Shown: positions 6,823 through 14,886, counted from the first letter of the stretch. The stretch: DNA of 64,000 nucleotides from CAMUQR01 sp963526735 (GCA_963526735.1 CAURNU010000002.1:1-64000); one strand, 5' to 3'. The notes: a model not told the origin generated them from the sequence alone. A program made the numbers and translations.

Positions 6823-6842
6823 AATATATAGTAATTAAAATA

Positions 6843-6918
6843 TGGAGCCACGATCGGGGCTTGAACCCGAGACCTCATCCTTACCATGGATGCGCTCTAC
6901 CAACTGAGCTATCGCGGC
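6843..6918 (-). tRNA. tRNA-Thr (anticodon GGT)
   Basis: A complete 76-nt cloverleaf: acceptor GCCGCGA/TCGTGGC with T73 and encoded CCA, D arm GCTC/GAGC, anticodon arm CATCC-ATGGTAA-GGATG giving GGT, and T arm TCGGG-TTCAAGC-CCCGA. Its 3' end faces the plus-strand accessory island, the classic geometry of an integration site. I found no repeat of the tRNA 3' end at the island's far side and no integrase. Confidence 0.96.
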
Positions 6919-6988
6919 CTAACTCCCCTAGTATAGCAAAAACTAGGTCAAAAGTAAACCCATAAACTCGCCCGCCATACTCTAATCG

Positions 6989-7672
6989 TTAGTTAATTTT
7001 TAACCCACGCAGATATTGCTTCAACTCGGCGCTAATTCGCCGGCTTTCGATGGCTTTTTGGATGGCCTTATTATGGACAAAAGTCGGTAGTTGTTTATTC
7101 TCGAGATATGGTAGAGCGGTGTCGAGCTGTTTGGCGAGCGCCGTCGCCAGATACCAAGCTTGCATCATCTGGACATAATATTCATCGGATTTTACACTCA
7201 TCACCTGCTCAATCATCACTGGCTGAAACTGCTCATCGAGAAAATTACTTAATAACAGCCCCATGCCATAGCGCACGGTATAAGTGCGATTAGATTTTAA
7301 CCAAAGCTGGATTTTATCATACAATGCTTTTGGGTGACGCTTAAAAACTGGTGGTGCAAAAGAATCACAAGTCGCCCAATTATCGACAAACGGCAAAAAC
7401 CGCTCGGTCAGTTCTAAAGTTCGCTCCAAATCACCCGCTTGTTCGATCAAAAAAGCATGTAAATTATTCTCATCGTAATATTGATGCGGAAGTTGGGTTA
7501 AAAACTGCTCGGCATCGGCTCGGTGATGACGCCATAAATCTTTTGCAAAACGCCGTAAAATTGGCGTGCGCACCCCGAGAATATGTGTTTTATCGATAGT
7601 CGGCATTAGTTTGGCCTGAAAATCCCGATATTTGGCATCGGCGAGGGTTTGAAGTTCGGCGGTGATATTCAT
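6989..7672 (-). CDS. DNA alkylation repair protein, AlkD-like
   Basis: A 227-residue all-helical protein of the DNA alkylation repair family (AlkC/AlkD, HEAT-like repeats), which excises alkylated purines by base excision. Family patterns include YRDFQAKLMP (15-24), ILGVRTPILRRFAK (31-44) and VDNWATCDSF (96-105), where Trp99 and Asp103 fit the base-recognition region. There is no membrane segment. No Shine-Dalgarno is present; TACAAT (7684-7679) ends 6 nt before ATG, so the mRNA is probably leaderless. It is monocistronic between tRNA-Thr and L33. Confidence 0.85.
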   Translation of the reverse strand: MNITAELQTLADAKYRDFQAKLMPTIDKTHILGVRTPILRRFAKDLWRHHRADAEQFLTQLPHQYYDENNLHAFLIEQAGDLERTLELTERFLPFVDNWATCDSFAPPVFKRHPKALYDKIQLWLKSNRTYTVRYGMGLLLSNFLDEQFQPVMIEQVMSVKSDEYYVQMMQAWYLATALAKQLDTALPYLENKQLPTFVHNKAIQKAIESRRISAELKQYLRGLKIN

Positions 7673-7732
7673 GTCATTATTGTATATCAGAGGCTGAAGT
7701 TTGGCAAAAAGCTGTTCCCACTTCCCCTAGCC

Positions 7733-7761
7733 TTGTAATTTATTTTAAAAAATGCTATAAT
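7733..7761 (+). promoter_or_regulatory. Promoter of rpmG
   Basis: TTGTAA (7733-7738), 17 nt, TATAAT (7756-7761), with TGC before the -10. Upstream of the L33 gene with a short 5' UTR. Confidence 0.7.
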
Positions 7762-7795
7762 ACGACAAGATTTTTAAAAAATAAGAAGGAATATA

Positions 7796-8002
7796 ATGGC
7801 CAAAAAGAATAGCAAACGCAAGTTGGTTGGTTTGGTGAGTGAGTTGACTGGTCACCGCACTTATTACACCACCAAAAACACCATGAATACTCAAGAAAAA
7901 CTGAGTATTAAAAAATACGACCCAATCGCTCGTAAACACGCTGTTTACACCGAAACTAAGAAAAACCTCGGTCGTAACGAAGTTAAACCTCGCAAAGGTT
8001 AA
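7796..8002 (+). CDS. rpmG: 50S ribosomal protein L33
   Basis: bL33, a small protein near the E site of the large subunit. The 68-residue sequence has the family core LVSELTGHRTYYTTKN-x-MNTQEKLSIKKYDPIARKH. It lacks the zinc-binding CxxC pairs found in the C+ form. It carries about 13 extra C-terminal residues (KKNLGRNEVKPRKG) compared with typical 50-55 residue L33. AGAAGGA lies 6 nt before ATG. Monocistronic, with promoter at 7733-7761 and terminator at 8030-8058. L33 is often linked to secE and nusG; here it is isolated. Confidence 0.93.
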   Translation: MAKKNSKRKLVGLVSELTGHRTYYTTKNTMNTQEKLSIKKYDPIARKHAVYTETKKNLGRNEVKPRKG

Positions 8003-8029
8003 ACCTAATTTACTGACTATGGTTATTAA

Positions 8030-8058
8030 AAACCACCTCTTAAGCGGGGTGGTTTTTG
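8030..8058 (+). terminator. Intrinsic terminator after rpmG
   Basis: ACCACCTC (8032-8039), short loop, GGGGTGGT (8046-8053), then TTTTT. On the other strand it may also serve the convergent gene at 8076. Confidence 0.8.
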
Positions 8059-8075
8059 GTTGGGGTGAATGACCG

Positions 8076-8837
8076 TTAGGCTTTTTTGAAGTTATGAGAG
8101 ATATTCCAACCAGCAATCAGCAGGAAAAGCACAATTCCAACAATACTGAATGTCGGGATTAGTCCACTGCTTGAGCTAGATGATGCAGAACTGTAGATAC
8201 CAATCATCGCCCAGACAATTGCCAGTGGCATAGCGCCACAAGGCTTAAGTTTAAGGCTGAGGCTAGCGCCGACTAGCATAACAATAATTAGTCCTAAATA
8301 ATAACCAATCATAGGGTCAATGCCAAAGCCGCTCCATTTGATTTGGACTAGCCAAGCGGCAATATTCACTACTGATGCAACTGCAATCCAGCCAGCGTGT
8401 AAGCCGTGGGCAAATGATAGAATCCGATGCGATTCTTTGAGTGACAAGAAGCATAGTTTAAGCAGACAAGCCCAGTAAGCTAGAATAATCAAGACCGAAA
8501 GTCCAATCCACTGATAAGAAAAAGTTAAGTTCCACAGGATATTTAAGCCAAGCATGACGCGCAGATAGAGTGAGTACTGTTTGATTTTATCAGCGATGGC
8601 TTTGTTTTTGAAATTACTCAAGAAATACACAGCGCTAGCTAAGAGAGAGGCGTAAATCACACCCCAGATCGCAAAAGTAAATCCTGCGGGTGTAATGGCG
8701 GTTTGGTACAATGCCGAAACTGCTTTTTGGGTCATTGCGCCTAGCCAGCCAACAGCGATGGCATAATTAATGGCAATAACCACGACGATGGCACTTAAAT
8801 TAATAATGGCTTCAGTTTTCGGTGTTAAATTTTTCAT
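8076..8837 (-). CDS. TspO/MBR-like tryptophan-rich membrane protein
   Basis: A 253-residue polytopic inner-membrane protein with about seven hydrophobic segments. The motif ITPAGFTFAIWGVIYASLL (about 48-66) and NILWNLTFSYQW (about 99-110) match the tryptophan-rich sensory protein relatives of TspO, which bind porphyrins or other ligands. It is longer than classical five-helix TspO (about 160 aa), as in the longer bacterial subfamily. A Ser-rich loop (SSASSSSSSG) precedes the last helix. AAGGAGC lies 8 nt before ATG. Ligand unknown; the family call is from pattern. Confidence 0.75.
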   Translation of the reverse strand: MKNLTPKTEAIINLSAIVVVIAINYAIAVGWLGAMTQKAVSALYQTAITPAGFTFAIWGVIYASLLASAVYFLSNFKNKAIADKIKQYSLYLRVMLGLNILWNLTFSYQWIGLSVLIILAYWACLLKLCFLSLKESHRILSFAHGLHAGWIAVASVVNIAAWLVQIKWSGFGIDPMIGYYLGLIIVMLVGASLSLKLKPCGAMPLAIVWAMIGIYSSASSSSSSGLIPTFSIVGIVLFLLIAGWNISHNFKKA

Positions 8838-8886
8838 GAGCCTGCTCCTTGAATTAGATTATGCTTATTATAGCATACTTTAACAA

Positions 8887-8910
8887 TAAAAAATCCACCA
8901 GTAGTGGATA
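8887..8910 (-). terminator. Terminator of tRNA-Trp
   Basis: On the minus strand ATCCAC, loop TACTG, GTGGAT, then TTTTTATT, immediately after the encoded CCA of tRNA-Trp. Confidence 0.72.
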
Positions 8911-8915
8911 AAATC

Positions 8916-8990
8916 TGGCAGGGGCACTAGGAATCGAACCTAGATCTAAGGTTTTGGAGACCTTTATACTAGCCGTTGTACTATGCCCCT
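8916..8990 (-). tRNA. tRNA-Trp (anticodon CCA)
   Basis: 75 nt with acceptor AGGGGCA/TGCCCCT, G73 and encoded CCA, anticodon arm AAGGT-CTCCAAA-ACCTT giving CCA, and T arm CTAGG-TTCGATT-CCTAG. The CCA anticodon reads UGG only, consistent with UGA remaining a stop. Confidence 0.96.
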
Positions 8991-9020
8991 ACGACCCGAC
9001 CATTATAACATTTTTCTGTC

Positions 9021-9067
9021 AAAAAACCAAAAAACACGCCCAGAATTAGTATGAAAAAAGGCGTGTG
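9021..9067 (-). terminator. Terminator after the gene at 9079
   Basis: ACACGCC (9066-9060 on the minus strand) pairs with GGCGTGT (9040-9034), followed by TTTTTTGG. The loop is about 19 nt. Confidence 0.65.
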
Positions 9068-9078
9068 CTTGGATGGAG

Positions 9079-9348
9079 TTATTTTTTGGAGGTGGGCTTG
9101 AGGTTTTTGAGTTTTGGCAAAACGAAGGCTTCGAATAGATTGCCGGCAATGAAATTAACCCCAAAAGCTAGCGCGCTGAATTTGGTGACGATCAGGATGT
9201 TGCTGGCGAATTGTTGGTGATAAAAATTGACTAAGCCAGCAATCACCAAGCTTCCACCTGCTACGAACAGATAAAAATGTTGTAATTTGTCGAGGCGATC
9301 GCGTTTTTTAACCCAATCGGCCAGCATTTGTTTGATAATTTCCCACAT
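9079..9348 (-). CDS. Hypothetical small membrane protein (89 aa)
   Basis: Not recognised by name. The 89-residue protein has two hydrophobic segments (about 25-43 and 50-75) and a charged amphipathic N-terminus (MWEIIKQMLADWVKKRDRLDK). The C-terminal tail is basic (LPKLKNLKPTSKK). AGGAG lies 7 nt before ATG. It is monocistronic, with a promoter at 9454-9482 and a leader containing the dyad AGACTATAGTCT. The layout, a short cytosolic helix plus a hairpin of membrane helices, gives no function. Confidence 0.7.
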   Translation of the reverse strand: MWEIIKQMLADWVKKRDRLDKLQHFYLFVAGGSLVIAGLVNFYHQQFASNILIVTKFSALAFGVNFIAGNLFEAFVLPKLKNLKPTSKK

Positions 9349-9453
9349 GTTGAACTCCTATTTCTCTCTTGTTTAATGTTGTGCGTCGGGCGATGTTTTG
9401 AGCAGACTATAGTCTACTCGCCTCTGTCAGGATTGACACAACGATATACTCTA

Positions 9454-9482
9454 ATTATATCATATTTAAACCATAAAGTCAA
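9454..9482 (-). promoter_or_regulatory. Promoter of the gene at 9079
   Basis: TTGACT (9482-9477), 17 nt, TATAAT (9459-9454). About 105 nt of leader follows, with GAGCAGACTATAGTCTACTC at 9401-9420, a nearly perfect palindrome that could be a hairpin or an operator. Confidence 0.7.
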
Positions 9483-9519
9483 AAGTAGCAATCAGATATA
9501 TTCACAAAGTCCATAATCA

Positions 9520-9548
9520 GAAAAAACCACCCCAAGCGGGATGGTGTT
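9520..9548 (-). terminator. Terminator of the tRNA-Thr/tRNA-Tyr transcript
   Basis: Minus strand ACCATCCC, loop GCTT, GGGGTGGT, TTTTTT, just beyond the CCA of tRNA-Tyr. Confidence 0.78.
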
Positions 9549-9552
9549 TTCG

Positions 9553-9638
9553 TGGTGCTGGGGGAAGGATTCGAACCTTCGAAGGCGTATGCCGGCAGAT
9601 TTACAGTCTGATGTGTTTGACCGCTTCACTACCCCAGC
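9553..9638 (-). tRNA. tRNA-Tyr (anticodon GTA)
   Basis: 86 nt with acceptor GCTGGGG/CCCCAGC, A73 and encoded CCA, and anticodon arm CAGA-CTGTAAA-TCTG giving GTA. A long variable arm (type II) is present, as in bacterial tRNA-Tyr. It lies 7 nt after tRNA-Thr(TGT) in the same transcript. Confidence 0.96.
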
Positions 9639-9645
9639 GTATTTC

Positions 9646-9721
9646 TGGAGCCGGCTGTCGGGCTTGAACCGACGACCTACGGTTTACAAAACCGTTGCTC
9701 TACCAACTGAGCTAAGCCGGC
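9646..9721 (-). tRNA. tRNA-Thr (anticodon TGT)
   Basis: 76 nt with acceptor GCCGGCT/AGCCGGC, T73 and encoded CCA, anticodon arm ACGGT-TTTGTAA-ACCGT giving TGT, and T arm GTCGG-TTCAAGC-CCGAC. First gene of a Thr-Tyr tRNA pair. Confidence 0.96.
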
Positions 9722-9847
9722 GCGTTTTGCGGAAAATCCGCGTCAACCGCTCATGCGGTGTAATCTAAATTATACCGAATTAATGGCGATTTTTCAAGCG
9801 TAAAATTATGAGTGAAATATGAGCGATGTAGCTATGATTAACAGCTA

Positions 9848-10510
9848 TCACTGAATCACTCGACCGGAATTTGCCCCGGCAGACGCTTCCAACATCGGTT
9901 GAGTCTGGCGGTCGATCAGACGCATGGCTTTTTGATAAAGATCCTTGGCGAGGTCTTCTTGCCCGTCTTTATGGTAAGCGAGAGCGAGCATTTTTAGGGT
10001 TTGGGGGTTTTCTTCGATTTCAATCGCCCGCTCTAATGCCTGGATTTCTTTTTTCAAATCGCCCATTTTTTCTTGGACTTTAGCGTAGGCAATGTGACGC
10101 GACGCTAGGCTGTCATCTAGCTCTAATGCTTGTTCAAACGCTAGCGCTGCTTTTGGATATTCGCCGGTATTGTAATAAATCAAACCGACATTATGGAGGT
10201 TATTGACGCTAGGTTCGAGGCTTTGCGCAATTTCAAAACACTCCACCGCCTCAGTGAAATTCTCTTGTTTAGCGTATAAAATCCCCAGTCGATTGTAAGC
10301 GGCGGCATTTTTTTCATCGACCCGCAGAATCGTCAATAAGGCTTTTTCGGCGCGTAGAAACTTTTCGTTTTTGATAGCGTCCTGAGCAACCTGCCAGAAA
10401 TTTTCGATGCGTGACAAAACATGCTCGCTAGTGCGATCGATGCGCTTCTTGGGTTCTTTGAAAAACAATAACCCGATGCCAACAACTGAGATTAAAATTA
10501 GTCCTAACAT
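9848..10510 (-). CDS. TPR-repeat membrane-anchored protein
   Basis: A 220-residue protein with an N-terminal membrane anchor (LGLILISVVGIGLLFF, 2-17), a basic stretch KEPKKRIDR, then about four tetratricopeptide repeats (about 45-195). Repeat signatures include AAYNRLGILYAKQENFTEAV and HNVGLIYYNTGEYPKAALAF. The TPR domain presumably faces the cytoplasm and acts as a protein-protein scaffold; partners are unknown. It ends with UGA, showing that this codon is a stop here. TATAAT with TGC lies near 10531, giving a short leader. It follows holB on the same strand but has its own -10. Confidence 0.8.
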   Translation of the reverse strand: MLGLILISVVGIGLLFFKEPKKRIDRTSEHVLSRIENFWQVAQDAIKNEKFLRAEKALLTILRVDEKNAAAYNRLGILYAKQENFTEAVECFEIAQSLEPSVNNLHNVGLIYYNTGEYPKAALAFEQALELDDSLASRHIAYAKVQEKMGDLKKEIQALERAIEIEENPQTLKMLALAYHKDGQEDLAKDLYQKAMRLIDRQTQPMLEASAGANSGRVIQ

Positions 10511-10549
10511 AATAATGTGATAACTCTATTATAGCATTTTTGTGTAAAA

Positions 10550-11407
10550 TTACATAACCGCTTCGAGCAGGCAGAGGCGAACGGCACAATTCTGCTGGAG
10601 GCGAGTCAGCGCGGTTAGCCATTTGGTGGCGCGGGCGAAGTGATTAGTAGTGGCTTTGGTAATGGCGATGGTATGGTGAATTTTTAAAACTAATTGTGCT
10701 AGAGTAATGGCTTCATCGCGAGAGTTGAAGTAATTTTTGACGATTAGTAAGGCTTCGGCGGGTTTGGCGGTCAGGAGTTGGCGGGCGTCGGTAGCGATTT
10801 GGATATGGTGACTGGCTAATTCGTCGTTGTGAATCAACTCGAGCAATAATTGTAAATTATCTTGCGCCAAAAACAATAATTGTTGTTGTTTGGTGGCGTC
10901 GAGGTGCGGATAATTAGTTTTTAAAAAAGTGGTTAATGCGAGTTTGGCGATTGGACGAAGCTTGATTGTCTGGGTGCGCGAACGGACGGTGGTTAATAAG
11001 CGATTCGGTGCGGACGATAATAGCACTAAAAATATGCCAGAATTTGGTTCTTCGAGCAATTTGAGCAATGAGTTTTGGGCGCTGGCGGTCATAGTCTCGG
11101 CTTGCATGATTAAAAACCAGCGTTTTTTGTCGGTGGTGGTGATTGATTTTTCGATGATAGCACGCGTGGCGTCGATTTTAATTTTGCCGGTCTCGTCGGG
11201 CGTGGTGATGAGGACTGGCTCGCCTTTAGCCTGGCATTTTTGCACGATGAAGTGTTTGGCGAGTTCTAGCTCAGCATTGGTGCGAGCTGTAATCAAACTG
11301 CTATTGGCGCCCGATTTTAAAAACGAACAAATCTGATGCTGATTATCCTGCGACAATAAACTGTCAAATTCAGCTAAATCGGCAGTCGTTTCGGCTAGTT
11401 TTGCCAT
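10550..11407 (-). CDS. DNA polymerase III delta-prime-like subunit
   Basis: A 285-residue clamp-loader delta-prime type protein. The core AQNSLLKLLEEPNSGIFLVL (about 110-129) and the sensor-1 SRTQ within LTTVRSRTQTIKL match DnaX/HolB-family AAA+ proteins. Walker A and the zinc finger are absent, as expected for delta prime, which does not bind ATP. The N-terminal 25 residues and C-terminal domain are divergent. Its first 13 nt overlap the end of the upstream rluA-like gene, so trpS, the pseudouridine synthase and this gene look like one operon. The role in loading the sliding clamp is inferred from the family. Confidence 0.8.
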   Translation of the reverse strand: MAKLAETTADLAEFDSLLSQDNQHQICSFLKSGANSSLITARTNAELELAKHFIVQKCQAKGEPVLITTPDETGKIKIDATRAIIEKSITTTDKKRWFLIMQAETMTASAQNSLLKLLEEPNSGIFLVLLSSAPNRLLTTVRSRTQTIKLRPIAKLALTTFLKTNYPHLDATKQQQLLFLAQDNLQLLLELIHNDELASHHIQIATDARQLLTAKPAEALLIVKNYFNSRDEAITLAQLVLKIHHTIAITKATTNHFARATKWLTALTRLQQNCAVRLCLLEAVM

Positions 11408-12537
11408 GGCGCAAACTCGCTTGGTAATGGCGCAGTGATGGTCAAATGTTGACCGTCAGGTGTTTGAAACTCAATTGTCTCGGCATGAAGCATAACGCGT
11501 GAATATCTTTCACCACCATAGAGATAATCACCAAGAATCGGCATGTTGAGATAGCTCATGTGAACGCGCAATTGATGAGTACGGCCAGTCTGCGGTTGAA
11601 GTTTAATGAGGTGTTGGTGGTTGATGGACTTGATAATCTGATAAGTGGTGACGGCTGGTTTGCCACTGGCGTCAACTATGAACTTGCCGGCGTTTTTGAG
11701 GGAGCGCTTTAACGGTAGGTCGATTTTGGCTTGATGATGTTTCGGGTGTCCAGTCACGATGGCGTAGTAAGTTTTATGAACTTGGCGGTCTTTGAATTGT
11801 TGTTTTAAAAAGTCGGCTGTGGCTTGGTTTTTAGCTAAAATCATTACACCGCTAGTCGTGCGATCCAGGCGATGGACAATGCCGTCGCGATAATTGTCGG
11901 TAGTAAAATCGCCGTGCTGACGGATAAAATCAGCCACGGTGAACTCGTCGTCGCTTGATTGATGAGTGGCGTGACTTAAGACGCCAGCTGGCTTGTTGAT
12001 GACCATCAAGTCAGCATTTTCAAATAAAATCTCAAATTGTTGGGGTTGTTTGACGGTGGTGACGGTGGTGTCGATAGTGATGTCATCAAGGTTTGGGTCG
12101 ATTAGTTTTTTGGGCGAAATGACAGTTTGGTGATTGACGCTAACTTGACCGTTTTTGATGAGTTTTTGTAGTTTGGCGCGTGATAATTCTGGGTGTTGGC
12201 TGACAAGATATAGGTCGAGCCGAGTTTGTTCGAAGTTGCGAGCCAACAAATAACAAGTTTTTTGATGAAACGGCAAACCAAAACTGCCCGGTAAATCAGG
12301 ATTTTCGAAGATTTTCAGCTCGTTAGCCGGCCACGGTGCTAATTTAGCGATCTCTTCAGTGTCATCATCGAGTGTTGCGTTAAACAAAATCGCCCAGGTT
12401 TTTTTGTCATGGACAAATTGATACAACACTGAAAACTCACTCGGCGAGGAATGAGTTAGTTGATCGATTTTTGAGTCGGGACTTAAGACGCCGAATTTAG
12501 CGAGGACTTGCCGAACTTCTTTGATTTGGAATTTCAT
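11395..12537 (-). CDS. RluA-family 23S rRNA/tRNA pseudouridine synthase with N-terminal extension
   Basis: A 380-residue pseudouridine synthase. The catalytic domain carries GIVHRLDRTTSG (219-230), in which Asp225 is the catalytic aspartate, the uracil-pocket PQTGRTHQLRVH and the entry motif INKPAGVLSH (180-189). An S4 RNA-binding domain precedes it (about 104-165). Residues 1-100 form an extra N-terminal region I cannot place (WAILFNATLDDDTEEIAK). Target uridine unknown. It lies 6 nt after trpS and overlaps holB, within a trpS-rluA-holB operon. The unusual part is the extension, absent from E. coli RluC or RluD. Confidence 0.87.
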   Translation of the reverse strand: MKFQIKEVRQVLAKFGVLSPDSKIDQLTHSSPSEFSVLYQFVHDKKTWAILFNATLDDDTEEIAKLAPWPANELKIFENPDLPGSFGLPFHQKTCYLLARNFEQTRLDLYLVSQHPELSRAKLQKLIKNGQVSVNHQTVISPKKLIDPNLDDITIDTTVTTVKQPQQFEILFENADLMVINKPAGVLSHATHQSSDDEFTVADFIRQHGDFTTDNYRDGIVHRLDRTTSGVMILAKNQATADFLKQQFKDRQVHKTYYAIVTGHPKHHQAKIDLPLKRSLKNAGKFIVDASGKPAVTTYQIIKSINHQHLIKLQPQTGRTHQLRVHMSYLNMPILGDYLYGGERYSRVMLHAETIEFQTPDGQHLTITAPLPSEFAPWQN

Positions 12538-12543
12538 GATGTG

Positions 12544-13575
12544 CTACTCACCTGTTTTAAAATAATTGATTTGCATGGCGGTTTTGACTTCGTCGAGTGT
12601 AGCGGCCGCAACTTGCTCAGCCTGCTGGCTACCGCGTTTCAAGATCTCATAAATCATTTGTGGGTCTTTGGCGAGTTCAGCACGACGCTGGCGAATTGGT
12701 GCCAGGATTTGATCGAGTATCTCAATCAGGTATTTTTTGACAGCGACATCACCTAGCCCGCCCCGCTGGTAATGAGCTTTGAGTTCGGCGACCTTGGCTT
12801 TGTCATCAGCAAAAACATCGAGATAAGCAAAAACCACATTGCCCTCAATTTTGCCCGGATCATCGACTCGAAGATGGTCAGGGTCAGTGTACATTTGCAT
12901 AACCTTGTCGCGCATTTCCTCAAACGAATCACCGAGGTAGATGCCGTTATTAAGGCTTTTGCTCATCTTATCGTTGAGACCATTAATGCCTGGCAGACGG
13001 CGTTCGATACCCTCTGGCGGTAAAATAGCCTCGGGCTCAACCAAGACATCTTGATTGTAAGTTTGATTAAAACTGCGGGCAATTTCTCGGGTTAGTTCGA
13101 TCATCGGTAGTTGATCCTCGCCGACTGGCACGTGGGTGGCCTTGAAGGCGGTAATATCGGCAGCTTGGGAAATTGGATAGAACACAAAGCCACTTGGCAC
13201 GCCTGCCCCAAAATCTTTTTGTTTAATCTCGGTTTTGACAGTTGGGTTGCGTTCGAGGCGCGCAATCGAGACTAGATTGGCGTAATATAACGCTAGCTCA
13301 GGTAGTTGCGGAATTTGGCTTTGGATGAAGATGGTGGTTTTGGACGGGTCAAGCCCAACTGCTAAATAATCCAGCGCCACCTCGAGTATATTGCGACGCA
13401 CTTTGTCGGGGTTTTTAGCGTTATCGGTTAAAGCTTGAGCATCAGCAATCATCACAAAAGTTTGATATCGGTCGGAATTTTGTAATTCGACGCGGTTTTT
13501 GAGCGAGCCAACATAGTGACCAATGTGCAATTGGCCAGTTGGTCGGTCGCCGGTCAAGATAATGGGTTTTGTCAT
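12544..13575 (-). CDS. trpS: Tryptophanyl-tRNA synthetase
   Basis: Class I synthetase charging tRNA-Trp, which is encoded at 8916-8990. The 343-residue length is normal. It has HIGH as HIGH (17-20, in GQLHIGHYVGSL), KMSKS as KMSKS (203-207), and the family-typical GEDQLPMIELTREIA (152-166). The start follows AGAGGTA 7 nt upstream, and an extended -10 (TGATATAAT) lies at about 13607-13602. First gene of the trpS-rluA-holB operon. Confidence 0.96.
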   Translation of the reverse strand: MTKPIILTGDRPTGQLHIGHYVGSLKNRVELQNSDRYQTFVMIADAQALTDNAKNPDKVRRNILEVALDYLAVGLDPSKTTIFIQSQIPQLPELALYYANLVSIARLERNPTVKTEIKQKDFGAGVPSGFVFYPISQAADITAFKATHVPVGEDQLPMIELTREIARSFNQTYNQDVLVEPEAILPPEGIERRLPGINGLNDKMSKSLNNGIYLGDSFEEMRDKVMQMYTDPDHLRVDDPGKIEGNVVFAYLDVFADDKAKVAELKAHYQRGGLGDVAVKKYLIEILDQILAPIRQRRAELAKDPQMIYEILKRGSQQAEQVAAATLDEVKTAMQINYFKTGE

Positions 13576-13607
13576 AAAAATACCTCTGTTTACTTATTCT
13601 AATTATA

Positions 13608-14399
13608 TCATTTTTTTAGGATAGTTTTGAGCCGTTTGATGGCTTTTTTGGCTAAGAAATAACGCACTTGGTGCATGGCTAAGGTCGATTCAATGGTGAT
13701 TTTATCGTTAATGTCGCGCAGTGGCAAAAAATTATCAGCCACGATTAGTGGGTCTAAAACACCATATATGATATGTGCCGGAATTTTTAAAGTCGCGAGC
13801 TTAGCAAAAGTGTCTTGTTTAATAATGGCGGTGCGCAGTGATTTTGCAAAAGCCTGTCGGGAGTGAGGTTTCATATTGCTAGTGTAGCCATAGAATATTT
13901 TGCCAATCTTAAAGGCGGTAGCTAACAATTGATCATTATTAAGCATAGTTTGATAGGAACTGCGTAGGAATTTTTCCTTAAGGTTGGAGCGTCGTAAATA
14001 TATCGGTGGTGATATAAGCACTAATTCTGATACTAACGGTTTATAGCGACTTGCGAATTCGGTGGCCACGAGTGTTCCCATGGAGTGGCCGATTATAATC
14101 ACTGGTTTAAAATTAATGAGCTTGTTGTTTTTAAACAAAGTCAAAAACAAAGAACGCGCCTGATCCTCGAGGCTGTATTTGAGCCATTCGCTAGCTTTGG
14201 AATCGCCGAAGCCGAGTAGATCGACTTTGATGATTTGGCAGTCTTTCTTAAATTCGCGCTCCACCCGACTCCACATCAAGCGCGAGACGCCGATACCATG
14301 AATAAAAATTAGCGTCGCCTTGTAATTTTTAGGCGTTGAAATTTCCATATTCATCAGATTAGGCAGTTTGAAAACTTTGTATAATAATTTCGATAACAT
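13608..14399 (-). CDS. Alpha/beta hydrolase
   Basis: A 263-residue alpha/beta-hydrolase fold protein. It has the oxyanion-loop IFIHGIGVSRLMW (about 31-43), the nucleophile elbow GHSMGT (Ser about 106), a candidate acid in YGVLDPLIV, and a late His in LAMHQVRYF completing Ser-Asp-His. No signal peptide is clear, though an N-terminal amphipathic stretch could associate with membrane. Substrate unknown; esterase or lipase-like families fit. TATAAT with TGG (14413-14408) ends 8 nt before ATG and no Shine-Dalgarno is present, so it is probably leaderless. Confidence 0.85.
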   Translation of the reverse strand: MLSKLLYKVFKLPNLMNMEISTPKNYKATLIFIHGIGVSRLMWSRVEREFKKDCQIIKVDLLGFGDSKASEWLKYSLEDQARSLFLTLFKNNKLINFKPVIIIGHSMGTLVATEFASRYKPLVSELVLISPPIYLRRSNLKEKFLRSSYQTMLNNDQLLATAFKIGKIFYGYTSNMKPHSRQAFAKSLRTAIIKQDTFAKLATLKIPAHIIYGVLDPLIVADNFLPLRDINDKITIESTLAMHQVRYFLAKKAIKRLKTILKK

Positions 14400-14415
14400 C
14401 GTTTGATATTATACC

Positions 14416-14456
14416 ATAAAAAATTCCACTCCGCCATGAGACGTAGTGGAATTTGA
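14416..14456 (-). terminator. Terminator of the alpha operon (after rpsI)
   Basis: Minus strand AAATTCCACT pairs with AGTGGAATTT around a 14-nt loop and is followed by TTT. It lies 29 nt past the rpsI stop. Confidence 0.78.
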
Positions 14457-14484
14457 TAATCGAGATAACGATTTGACCAAGCAA

Positions 14485-14886
14485 TTAACGTTTTGAGAAT
14501 TGTTCTTTTTTGCGAGCAGAGCGCAAACCGTATTTTTTGCGTTCTTTTTCGCGTGGGTCGCGTTTGAGCAGTTCAGCTTGTTTAAGCACTGGGCGCAAAT
14601 CTGGTCCGTCAACTAATAAAGCTTTCGCGATACCGAGTTTAATCGCACCAACTTGACCAGTCCAACCACCACCTGAAACTTTTACGGACACGTCATATTC
14701 GCCTTGTTTGTTGACTAACACTAGTGGTGAAGTCAGCGCAGCGATTAATTTTTTGTCATTTGAAAAGTATTCTTCTGGGGTTTGGTCGTTGATGGTCACT
14801 TTGCCTTTACCAGCGTATAAACGTACGCGAGCGGTAGCTGATTTGCGACGACCGAGGCCGTAGAAATATTTTTTATCAGTAGCCAT
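14485..14886 (-). CDS. rpsI: 30S ribosomal protein S9
   Basis: uS9, whose C-terminal tail contacts P-site tRNA. The 133-residue product starts YFYGLGRRKSATARVRLY and ends RKKYGLRSARKKEQFSKR, the canonical basic tail ending in Lys-Arg. Its ATG overlaps the rplM stop by one base (TAATG). Last gene of the alpha operon before the terminator at 14416-14456. Confidence 0.97.
   Translation of the reverse strand: MATDKKYFYGLGRRKSATARVRLYAGKGKVTINDQTPEEYFSNDKKLIAALTSPLVLVNKQGEYDVSVKVSGGGWTGQVGAIKLGIAKALLVDGPDLRPVLKQAELLKRDPREKERKKYGLRSARKKEQFSKR

Noticed and set aside
1200..6920. An insertion sequence or prophage
   Set aside because: No transposase, integrase, terminase or terminal inverted repeats were recognised.
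6783..6965. Plus-strand open frame over tRNA-Thr
   Set aside because: It is entirely antisense to the tRNA and its terminator, so it is not a gene.
9079..9348. A phage holin
   Set aside because: Length and membrane hairpin fit loosely, but there is no lysis partner or phage gene nearby.
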